Shown: positions 1 through 5,155 of the stretch, piece by piece
Layout: the number at the start of each line of letters is the position of its first letter
Numbering within the stretch: position 1 is the stretch's first letter
Assembly: GCA_016780605.1 (NCBI GenBank)
Contig: JADHLS010000490.1
Span: forward strand, 1-5,155
Length of the DNA stretch: 5,155 nt
DNA from: Reyranella sp.
Lineage (GTDB): Bacteria > Pseudomonadota > Alphaproteobacteria > Reyranellales > Reyranellaceae
Reading direction: 5' to 3'
Notes under the pieces: model-generated
Seen by the model: the letters and a program-made list of their open reading frames with translations, nothing else
Databases searched by the model: none
What the model was told of the DNA's origin: nothing
Position numbers and translations under genes: made by a program

Positions 1-139
1 ACGTGCGCAACACGCCCGGGCGGTCAATGTTCGTCCGGCTCAGCGGACCGGACTCCGGTCGCGGCGCTGCCGGGCATTGGACCGACGCCGCCTCGGCCGA
101 ACATGGCGATCTCCTCGACATCATCCGTGAGAGCTGCGG
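1..139. repeat. Perfect inverted repeat, left arm (139 bp)
   Basis: Bases 1-139 are identical to the reverse complement of 5017-5155, checked base by base. The first mismatch is at 140 (c) against 5016. The repeat lies wholly inside the 5' coding part of the Toprim gene (codons 1-45 and part of 46). It reaches the window edge, so it may continue outward. It contains two short palindromes, CGCCCGGGCG at 13-22 and GACCGG-ACT-CCGGTC at 46-60. Confidence 0.98.
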
Positions 140-923
140 CCTTCTCGGGTTCAAGGACGTTGCAGAGGAAGCACGTCGGTTCCTGTCGCTGCCGCGTCCC
201 GAACCGGAGAAGACAAGGACGCCGGCTGGCAGGACGCGGGCGGTTGGTTCGCCCGAAGCAGCGCGTCGGCTCTTCGCCATGTCGCAGCCGATCGGCGGCA
301 CTCTTGCGGAGGCCTACCTTGGAGGACGGTCGATAACGTCGCTCTCCGACGCCACCGCGTTACGCTTCCATCCACGATGCTACTACCGGCCCGACGAGCA
401 CTCAGCCACCGAGATCTGGCCCGCGATGATCGCGTGCGTCACCGACTTGGCCGGACGGCAGACCGGCGCCCACCGCACCTGGCTTGCCCCGGACGGTTCG
501 GGCAAGGCGCCGATCTGCACGCCACGACGCGCCATGGGCGACCTGCTTGGCCACGCGGTGCGCTTCGGCGTGCCATGCGAGGTAATGGCCGTCGGCGAAG
601 GCATCGAGACGATGCTGTCGCTGCGCTGTGCACTGCCTGCCATGGCGATGGCAGCGGCGCTGTCGGCCACCCACCTCGCCGCGCTTCTGCTGCCGCCGAT
701 GCTGCTACGGCTCTACATTGCCCGCGATGCTGATGCGGCGGGTGACATGGCGCTCGCGGCACTGACCAAACGCGCTGAAGCAGCGGGAATTGAAACGCTT
801 GCCCTGTCGCCACAGGCAGGGGACTTCAACGCGGATCTCCGCACCTTCGGCCTCGGTGCTCTTCGGGCGGCGCTGCGCATCCAGCTCACGCCGCAGGACG
901 GATGCTTTGTTCCAGATGATTGA
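1..923 (+). CDS. Toprim-domain protein, left copy (5' partial)
   Basis: A primase-like Toprim protein, probably acting on DNA in replication or maintenance of a mobile element; this role is inferred from the family. The first complete codon in view is GTG at 3, giving 306 residues. I take it as an internal Val, because relatives as I remember them have some 40 more N-terminal residues, so the gene likely starts outside the window. Residues 1-45 (GRSMFVRL, then GHWTDAASAEHGDLLDII) resemble the remnant of a CHC2 zinc-finger-like primase N-terminus without the cysteines. After a variable linker (about 65-82), the Toprim fold shows the acidic motif VGEGIET (E199) and the DxD motif ARDADAAGD (D242, D244), followed by DFNADL (274-279). 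Catalytic acids are intact. It is collinear with the right copy up to residue 299. Its last seven residues (GCFVPDD) have no counterpart there, suggesting that the 3' end was replaced when the recombinase element joined. Toprim assignment is firm; exact function is unknown. Confidence 0.85.
   Translation, partial: VRNTPGRSMFVRLSGPDSGRGAAGHWTDAASAEHGDLLDIIRESCGLLGFKDVAEEARRFLSLPRPEPEKTRTPAGRTRAVGSPEAARRLFAMSQPIGGTLAEAYLGGRSITSLSDATALRFHPRCYYRPDEHSATEIWPAMIACVTDLAGRQTGAHRTWLAPDGSGKAPICTPRRAMGDLLGHAVRFGVPCEVMAVGEGIETMLSLRCALPAMAMAAALSATHLAALLLPPMLLRLYIARDADAAGDMALAALTKRAEAAGIETLALSPQAGDFNADLRTFGLGALRAALRIQLTPQDGCFVPDD
140..899. repeat. Diverged part of the long inverted repeat, left arm
   Basis: This stretch aligns without net insertion or deletion to the reverse complement of 4257-5016. 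The encoded proteins are about 72% identical over residues 47-299 (182 of 253 by my hand count). The least conserved part is the linker at residues 71-80; the Toprim motifs are nearly identical. Similarity stops right after the shared codons for PQD, at base 899 on the left and 4257 on the right. This marks the edges of the unrelated central insert. Confidence 0.9.
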
Positions 924-946
924 GCCGCTTCCAAACGCAACATAAC
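920..946 (+). promoter_or_regulatory. Weak candidate promoter for the recombinase operon
   Basis: TTGAGC (920-925) and CATAAC (941-946) each match the sigma-70 consensus at four of six positions, but the spacer is 15 nt, which is short. This is the most AT-rich spot upstream of the first recombinase gene. It overlaps the stop codon of the left Toprim gene, so read-through from that gene is an equally plausible source of transcripts. Confidence 0.2.
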
Positions 947-976
947 TTGATCACGGCGCCCGGTGCGGAAGCTTGG

Positions 977-996
977 GCCTCCACCTACACGGAGGC
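977..996 (+). promoter_or_regulatory. Hairpin masking the ritA ribosome binding site
   Basis: GCCTCC (977-982) pairs perfectly with GGAGGC (991-996) across the 8-nt loop ACCTACAC. The 3' arm contains the Shine-Dalgarno sequence GGAGG (991-995), which lies 7 nt before the ATG at 1003. In an mRNA reading in from upstream, the stem would hide the site and dampen translation of the first recombinase, and of the two coupled genes behind it. The pairing is seen; the regulatory effect is inferred, by analogy with transposase genes protected from read-through expression. Confidence 0.55.
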
Positions 997-1002
997 AAAA
1001 GC

Positions 1003-2250
1003 ATGTTCGAAGAAATCTTCTTTCCCCGAACCGCCGACAAGTATCGAGCAGCGCCACTTGTCGACGAGCGCGAACGATATCTCGTTCATCTCAAGGAGAG
1101 TGGTGCCAGACGACCGACTTTGCGAAAATGCGCCAACGATCAAGTGAGCTTGATGGGCCTTCTGAACCTGGAAGAAGGCGCCAGGGTCAGTGTCGACCAG
1201 ATCGAGGCTGCCGCGGCGACCTGGTCGCGGCCGAAAGGACGGAGATGCATTCGAGCGGCATCTCCCAAGGCGCGCAAACGGTTCGTCAATCACGGGATCG
1301 GATGGCTTCGCTTTTTGCTCTGGCTCGATGAGCGCGGGAAACCAAGCCATTCCCATTGCGCCGAGGTTGCGACCTTCGAGAAATGGCTGCGCGACGAGCG
1401 CGGCTTGTCCGACGAGACGGTTCAAAGCTACTGCGCGGCCGCCGATCGCTTCTTCTCCTGGTTAGTCGGGAGCGATGTCGCGCTGAGCGCCGTGCGGATG
1501 CACCACATCGACGATGCGGTCGCCGCCGAGCACACGCGGGGAGCTTGGACTCGCCGGACCCTGCACGATTACGCGCAGCGCCTGAAGGCGTTCTTCTTGT
1601 TCGCCGAAGCCCGCGGTTGGTCCTCTTCCGGGCTGGCCGCGGGTATCATGCCGCCCCGCTTCATGGCGGACGAGACCGTCCCCAAGGGCGTGAGGCGCGA
1701 GGATGTCGTGCGCCTGCTCGCGTCCGTCGAGGGCGTTCGTGCTGTCGACAAGCGCGACCGGGCAATCCTGATGCTGTTCATCGCCTACGGGCTGAGGGTC
1801 GGAGAGGTTGGCGGCCTCCGGTTGGACGACCTGAACTGGGAAGGCGAGACGCTCCGTGTCCGCTGCCCAAAGCCGGGCCGAACGCATCACTGGCCGCTGT
1901 CGCCGGGGGTCGGGCACGCCGTCCTCCGGTACATCCGTGAAGCACGGCCCTCCGGCTTCGGGCGCAGCCTCTTCTTCACGTCGCGCGCGCCCATACGGCC
2001 GCTCACAAGGAGGACGCTGGACAAGATCGTTCGTGATCGCCTGGCGGCGATCGGCGTCGTCGACGGGCGGCGCGGTCCGCACGCGCTGCGGCATGCGGCG
2101 GCCCAGCATCTTCTGGATCAGGGCATGTCGATGAAGGTAATCGGGGACTTTCTTGGGCACCGCGATCCGTCTGCCACCGCGATCTACGCCAAGGTCAATC
2201 TCACCGCGCTCCGCGAGGTCGCGGCCCTCGATCTGGAGGGGCTGGCATGA
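1003..2250 (+). CDS. ritA: Tyrosine recombinase, first of trio (RitA)
   Basis: Site-specific recombinase of the phage-integrase family, 415 aa. It cuts and rejoins DNA through a covalent 3'-phosphotyrosine and presumably acts with the two following proteins on the ends of the element. I chose ATG 1003 because GGAGG at 991-995 is ideally placed; a TTG 30 nt upstream is in frame but lies before that site. Residues 1 to about 110 are an N-terminal extension rich in helices, a core-binding SAM-like domain covers about 115-210, and the catalytic domain about 225-405. Catalytic residues visible are R265 (GLRVGE), K290 (CPKPGR), H360 and R363 (HALRH), H386 (LGH) and Y395 (IYAKV), so the enzyme looks active. 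The stop overlaps the next start as ATGA. Length and first position match RitA of RIT elements. Family certainty is very high; the symbol is by position and layout. Confidence 0.93.
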   Translation: MFEEIFFPRTADKYRAAPLVDERERYLVHLKESGARRPTLRKCANDQVSLMGLLNLEEGARVSVDQIEAAAATWSRPKGRRCIRAASPKARKRFVNHGIGWLRFLLWLDERGKPSHSHCAEVATFEKWLRDERGLSDETVQSYCAAADRFFSWLVGSDVALSAVRMHHIDDAVAAEHTRGAWTRRTLHDYAQRLKAFFLFAEARGWSSSGLAAGIMPPRFMADETVPKGVRREDVVRLLASVEGVRAVDKRDRAILMLFIAYGLRVGEVGGLRLDDLNWEGETLRVRCPKPGRTHHWPLSPGVGHAVLRYIREARPSGFGRSLFFTSRAPIRPLTRRTLDKIVRDRLAAIGVVDGRRGPHALRHAAAQHLLDQGMSMKVIGDFLGHRDPSATAIYAKVNLTALREVAALDLEGLA

Positions 2251-3197
2251 TGCTGCGCGAGGCCATCGAGCACTATATCCTCTGGCGTCGGGCCCACGGC
2301 GCGAGGTTCTCAACCGGGGCGAACCTGCTGCGTCGCTTCCTCGAATACGCCGACGGAGATGCTGCCTGCGACGCGGCCGCTACGGCACAGGTCCTGGCCT
2401 TTCTGGCCGGCAAGGGGCCGCTGACCCGGGACCGCCAGAACAAGTATTACGTTCTTGCCGGGTTCTGGCGCTATGCGATCAGCCGCGGGCATGCGAGCCG
2501 GTCGCCGCTCCCTGACAACGAGCCGAGATCGCCGGTCCGCGCCCCGCCCTACATCTACTCGCGCGACGAGCTGCGGCGTCTCTTCGATCCCGCGACCGTG
2601 GAGATGAGCCGACGCGGCGCGGTTCAGTTGGACGCCGTGACGTTCCGGACCTTGCTCCTTCTCTTGTATGGAGCCGGGTTGCGCTTCAGCGAAGCGACGC
2701 GCCTGACGTTGGCGGACGTCGACCTGAAGGAAGCCGTCCTATCGGTGCGCGGCACGAAGTTCTTCAAGGACCGGCTGGTGCCGATTGGTCCGCAGCTCGC
2801 CAAGGCGCTGGTGGCCTATGTGGCTCAGCGTCGACATGACGGTCGTGCGCAAGATCGGGAAGCCTTTCTTCTCGCCAACCGCGACGGATCGCGGCTGGCC
2901 AGCAGCACCGTTCAAGCGGCGTTCGATAGCTTGCGGCGCATCACCGGCGTCCATCGCACGGGAGGCGGGAGACGAATCCCACGCCTCCATGATCTCCGGC
3001 ATAGCTTCGCGGTCCACAGCCTGACCGCCTGGTATCGCGAGGGCGCCGATGTGCAGCGGCGGTTGCCGCTGCTCGCCACCTATCTCGGCCATGCCGATCT
3101 CGAAGGCACGAAGGTCTATCTGACGATGACGCCCGAGCTTCTGCACCAGGCGTCGCTGCGCTTCGCGCGCTATGCGGAAGGAGGCGGCGATGCGTGA
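2247..3197 (+). CDS. ritB: Tyrosine recombinase, second of trio (RitB)
   Basis: Phage-integrase-family site-specific recombinase, 316 aa. The ATG at 2247 overlaps the end of the first gene by 4 nt (ATGA), with GGAGGG at 2235-2240 six nt upstream. A second in-frame ATG at 2250 is also possible. The core-binding domain covers about residues 1-85 (short, with RQNKYYVLAGFWRYAISRG near its end), followed by a linker and the catalytic domain from about 102. Catalytic residues are R146 (GAGLRFSEA), K171 (GTKFFKDR), H248 and R251 (HDLRH), H282 (LGH) and Y291 (KVYLTM), a complete set. There is an unusual stretch between HDLRH and LGH with extra residues (AWYREGADVQRRLP), longer than in its two neighbours and giving a distinct spacing. 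Size and middle position match RitB. It probably functions as a heteromeric partner of the other two, which is inferred from their constant co-occurrence in RIT elements. Confidence 0.93.
   Translation: MMLREAIEHYILWRRAHGARFSTGANLLRRFLEYADGDAACDAAATAQVLAFLAGKGPLTRDRQNKYYVLAGFWRYAISRGHASRSPLPDNEPRSPVRAPPYIYSRDELRRLFDPATVEMSRRGAVQLDAVTFRTLLLLLYGAGLRFSEATRLTLADVDLKEAVLSVRGTKFFKDRLVPIGPQLAKALVAYVAQRRHDGRAQDREAFLLANRDGSRLASSTVQAAFDSLRRITGVHRTGGGRRIPRLHDLRHSFAVHSLTAWYREGADVQRRLPLLATYLGHADLEGTKVYLTMTPELLHQASLRFARYAEGGGDA
3178..3184 (+). promoter_or_regulatory. Ribosome binding site deciding the third start
   Basis: AAGGAGG, a near-perfect Shine-Dalgarno sequence, ends 5 nt before the ATG at 3190. 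The upstream in-frame ATG at 3172 comes before this site and would place it inside the gene, so 3190 is the better start. The site lies within the last codons of the second recombinase gene. Confidence 0.7.
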
Positions 3198-4185
3198 GCT
3201 TGTAACCCTCGGCCCGTGGCTTCGACGCTTCCTCACCGAACACATCGTGACCGAGCGCAACTTGGCCCGGAACACCCGCACGAGCTATCGCGACACCTTC
3301 AGCCTGCTGCTCCCGTTCATCAGCGGCAAAGTGCGCAAGCCCGTGGACCGCCTGGCGGTCGCCGATCTGACGTCTGGGCGAATGCTGCAGTTCCTTGCGC
3401 ACCTCGAGGAAGAGCGAGGCTGCTCCGCCCGCACCCGCAATCAGCGGCTCGCCGCCATCCGGGCGTTCGCCCGCTTCGTCGGCAGCCGCGATCCGGCCCA
3501 GGTCGAATGGTGTGGTCACATCCGGGCGATCGCGTCGAAGAAGTCCATGACCGAGCCGGTCGGGTGGCTGACCAGGCCGGAAATGGAAGCCATCTTGGGC
3601 GTCCCCAATCGGAAGACAGAGCGCGGCCGTCGCGAATATGCGCTCCTGCTCTTCCTCTACAACACCGGCGCACGGGTGTCCGAGGCGATCCAGCTGAAGG
3701 TGCGCGACTTGCAGATCAGGAGCGGCAACGGCGGCCATGATCTGGCGACCTTGCACGGAAAGGGCGGCAGGCTGCGGCAATGCCCGTTGTGGCCGGAAAC
3801 CGAACGCGCCCTTGCCGGGGAGATCAGCGGTCGCGCCGCCGATCATGCCGTGTTCGTCAGCAGGCTCGGAGGGCCGTTTACACGCTTCGGGGTGTATCGG
3901 CTCGTCGAGCGCTGCGCGGCCCGGGTGCAGGACCTGGCCGGCAGGACGATAACTCCGCACGTGATCCGGCACACGACGGCCTGCCATCTCGTGCTCGCCG
4001 GCGTGGACATCAACACGGTGCGCGCCTGGCTCGGCCATGTCTCGATAAGCACCACCAACATCTATGCCGAGATCGACCTCACGACAAAGGTGAGCGCGGT
4101 CGCCCTTTGCGAGGTGGGTCAGCCGCAGCCGGTGCGCTCGTGGAAGGAGGACAAGGACCTCATGGCCTTCCTGAAATCCTTGTGA
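3190..4185 (+). CDS. ritC: Tyrosine recombinase, third of trio (RitC)
   Basis: Phage-integrase-family site-specific recombinase, 331 aa from ATG 3190 (337 aa if the in-frame ATG at 3172 is used). From 3190 it overlaps the second gene by 8 nt, consistent with coupled translation. The N-terminal core-binding domain (about 5-100) begins with PWLRRFL and contains the helix pattern ERNLARNTRTSYRDTF that is common in XerC-like and RIT recombinases. The catalytic domain starts at about 125. Residues, numbered from 3190, are R162 (NTGARVSEA), K191 (HGKGGRLR), H257 and R260 (HVIRH), H283 (LGH) and Y292 (NIYAEI), all present. A tail of about 35 residues follows the nucleophile and ends SWKEDKDLMAFLKSL. 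The stop lies 29 nt from the stop of the convergent right Toprim gene. Position and size fit RitC. Confidence 0.93.
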   Translation: MRELVTLGPWLRRFLTEHIVTERNLARNTRTSYRDTFSLLLPFISGKVRKPVDRLAVADLTSGRMLQFLAHLEEERGCSARTRNQRLAAIRAFARFVGSRDPAQVEWCGHIRAIASKKSMTEPVGWLTRPEMEAILGVPNRKTERGRREYALLLFLYNTGARVSEAIQLKVRDLQIRSGNGGHDLATLHGKGGRLRQCPLWPETERALAGEISGRAADHAVFVSRLGGPFTRFGVYRLVERCAARVQDLAGRTITPHVIRHTTACHLVLAGVDINTVRAWLGHVSISTTNIYAEIDLTTKVSAVALCEVGQPQPVRSWKEDKDLMAFLKSL

Positions 4186-4214
4186 GTGAGAAGGACGGTC
4201 CGGCCTCCCATCTG
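4186..4214. other. Short intergenic gap between convergent genes
   Basis: These 29 bases separate the stop of the third recombinase from the stop of the right Toprim gene. GGACGG (4193-4198) can pair with CCGTCC (4220-4225), just inside the right gene, and GAGTGA (4184-4189) with TCACTC (4215-4220). There is also a direct repeat GTCCGG (4198-4203, 4222-4227) with 24-bp spacing. No T-run follows on either strand, so I do not call a terminator. The true right end of the recombinase element may lie in or near here. Confidence 0.4.
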
Positions 4215-5155
4215 TCACTCCGTCCGGATCTTCCCCTGGCATGCGAAGCGAACGACATCCTGCGGCGCGAGCTGGATGCGCAGCGCTGCCTGCACTGCAT
4301 CGACGCCGAGTGCACGGAGGTCCTCGTTGAAATCGTCCCTCTCCGGAGACAGGGCGAGCGCCTCGATGCCCGCCGCTTCGGCGCGGTCGGTCAGCGTCGC
4401 AAACGCCATGTCACCTGCGGCGTCGGCGTCGCGGGCGATGTAGAGCCGTCGCAGCGTCGGCGGGAGCAGAAGCGCGGCGAGGTGATTGGCCGAGAGCGCG
4501 GCGGCCATCGGCATGACAGGCAGCGCGTAGCGCAGCGACAGCATCGTCTCGATTCCTTCGCCGACAGCGAGGACATCGTCGGCCGCGCCGAAGCGGACGG
4601 CATGGCCTAGGAGGCCGCCCATTGCTCGCCTGGGCGTGGAGACCGGCGCCTTGCCGAAGCCGCCCGGCGCAAGCCAGGTGCGATGCGCGCCGGTGATAGC
4701 GCCGGAAAGATCGGTCACGGCGGCGATCATCGCCGGCCAGGTCTCAGTCGGTGAGCCGTCGTCCTCGCGATAGTAGCAGCGCGGATGAAACCGCAGCGCG
4801 TCCGCATGGTGGATAGCCTCGATGCCGCGATTGAACAAATAGGTCTCCACGAGCGTCCGGCGGATCGGCTGCGACATGGCGAAGAGCCGACGCGCCGCTT
4901 CCGGAGATCCGGCCGGAACGGGTGTGAGAACGGGCTTTGCGGTTGGGAACGGTTCGGCGCGCGGCAGACTCAGAAAGCGTCGTGCCTCGTCGACGACATC
5001 GCGGAACTCGACGAAACCGCAGCTCTCACGGATGATGTCGAGGAGATCGCCATGTTCGGCCGAGGCGGCGTCGGTCCAATGCCCGGCAGCGCCGCGACCG
5101 GAGTCCGGTCCGCTGAGCCGGACGAACATTGACCGCCCGGGCGTGTTGCGCACGT
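4215..5155 (-). CDS. Toprim-domain protein, right copy (5' partial)
   Basis: Paralogue of the left Toprim gene on the opposite strand, reading inward. It has 312 residues in view from a GTG at 5153-5151, which is probably an internal Val of a gene starting beyond the window. Residues 1-46 are identical to the left copy, including every third codon position up to base 5017; residues 47-299 are about 72% identical without gaps. The Toprim motifs are intact: VGEGIET (E199), ARDADAAGD (D242, D244) and DDFNEDL (273-279). Its C-terminus after PQD is VVRFACQGKIRTE. The DVVRF part looks more like the ends of family members as I remember them than the short GCFVPDD end of the left copy, so this one may keep the native 3' end at least in part. 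Function is unknown beyond a likely primase-like role in replication of a mobile element. The promoter is outside the window. Confidence 0.85.
   Translation of the reverse strand, partial: VRNTPGRSMFVRLSGPDSGRGAAGHWTDAASAEHGDLLDIIRESCGFVEFRDVVDEARRFLSLPRAEPFPTAKPVLTPVPAGSPEAARRLFAMSQPIRRTLVETYLFNRGIEAIHHADALRFHPRCYYREDDGSPTETWPAMIAAVTDLSGAITGAHRTWLAPGGFGKAPVSTPRRAMGGLLGHAVRFGAADDVLAVGEGIETMLSLRYALPVMPMAAALSANHLAALLLPPTLRRLYIARDADAAGDMAFATLTDRAEAAGIEALALSPERDDFNEDLRALGVDAVQAALRIQLAPQDVVRFACQGKIRTE
4257..5016. repeat. Diverged part of the long inverted repeat, right arm
   Basis: Mate of bases 140-899 in inverted orientation, with equal length and no net indel. The codons for PQD at 4257-4265 are the last shared ones; inward of 4257 there is no further similarity to the left arm. 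Confidence 0.9.
5017..5155. repeat. Perfect inverted repeat, right arm (139 bp)
   Basis: Exact reverse complement of 1-139. It lies in the 5' coding part of the right Toprim gene, carries the same two short palindromes (5134-5143 and 5096-5110), and reaches the window edge. Confidence 0.98.

Larger units (their letters stand above)
900..4256 (+). mobile_element. RIT (recombinase-in-trio) type element, approximate bounds
   Basis: About 3.36 kb of unique sequence lies between the two Toprim arms. It consists almost entirely of three overlapping tyrosine recombinase genes in one orientation. Three consecutive full-length tyrosine recombinases of about 415, 316 and 331 aa with overlapping ends is the defining layout of RIT elements, a group found in many bacterial phyla and abundant in proteobacteria. 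The bounds given are where homology between the flanking arms ends, not proven element ends. I could not identify convincing terminal inverted repeats of the element itself. There are no passenger genes. Tn554-type elements are a poorer fit because their third protein is small and is not a tyrosine recombinase. Confidence 0.75.

Noticed and set aside
1..139. Target-site duplication of the recombinase element
   Set aside because: The repeat is inverted, long and inside coding sequence, and it lies about 760 bp from the apparent insert edges.
973..1002. TTG start at 973 for the first recombinase
   Set aside because: The Shine-Dalgarno GGAGG at 991-995 serves ATG 1003, and the extra ten codons would be encoded through the hairpin region.
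963..1331. Small + strand frames overlapping the start of the first recombinase
   Set aside because: They run in other frames inside a well-supported gene, have arginine- and serine-rich translations and show no family features.
1462..2313. Open frame of 283 codons on the minus strand
   Set aside because: It is antisense to the first recombinase, has no recognisable domain and has no convincing ribosome binding site.
3172..3189. ATG at 3172 as the start of the third recombinase
   Set aside because: The strong AAGGAGG lies downstream of it and fits ATG 3190. It is kept as an alternative only.
4186..4235. Bidirectional rho-independent terminator between the convergent genes
   Set aside because: The possible stems are only 6 bp with long loops, and no T-run follows on either strand.
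2941..4242. Long open frame of 433 codons on the minus strand
   Set aside because: It lies opposite the second and third recombinase genes, whose active-site motifs are complete. Its translation is low-complexity and typical of an antisense frame in GC-rich DNA.
900..4256. Tn554-like transposon or integron integrase
   Set aside because: All three proteins are full tyrosine recombinases with no small TnpC-like third protein. I saw no integron cassette sites.
1..5155. Inverted-repeat assembly artefact (hairpin or palindromic read)
   Set aside because: The arms differ substantially after 139 bp while keeping intact reading frames. A folded-back artefact would be identical throughout.

Overview
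The window is GC-rich DNA with the codon use of an alphaproteobacterium (Rhizobiales or Sphingomonadales type). This host guess rests on composition and on recognising the flanking gene family, which I associate with integrative elements and large plasmids of that group. It is accessory DNA: there is no housekeeping gene, tRNA or rRNA.

The layout is close to a mirror image. Bases 1-923 carry a Toprim-domain (primase/topoisomerase-like) gene reading rightward. Bases 4215-5155 carry a paralogous Toprim gene reading leftward. Both run off the window edge at their 5' ends and point toward each other. The two arms (1-899 and 4257-5155) align without gaps. The outermost 139 bp of each arm are perfectly identical in inverted orientation, and beyond that the proteins drop abruptly to about 72% identity (my hand count).

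Between the arms lies a compact operon of three complete tyrosine recombinases, all on the + strand: 1003-2250 (415 aa), 2247-3197 (316 aa) and 3190-4185 (331 aa). The genes overlap by 4 and 8 nt, so translation is probably coupled, and each protein keeps the full R-K-H-R-H-Y catalytic set. Order, sizes and overlaps match RIT (recombinase-in-trio) elements, with the genes corresponding to ritA, ritB and ritC. The only non-coding stretches are 924-1002, which holds a hairpin masking the ritA ribosome binding site, and 4186-4214.

The most interesting reading is that a RIT trio sits inside a segment flanked by long inverted repeats lying within the 5' parts of two convergent genes. Recombination between the repeats would invert the trio and exchange the two Toprim bodies between the two outer 5' ends and promoters, in a shufflon-like way. 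Whether this happens, and whether the RIT recombinases or host homologous recombination would do it, cannot be told from one sequence. A past gene-conversion event explains the identity equally well.
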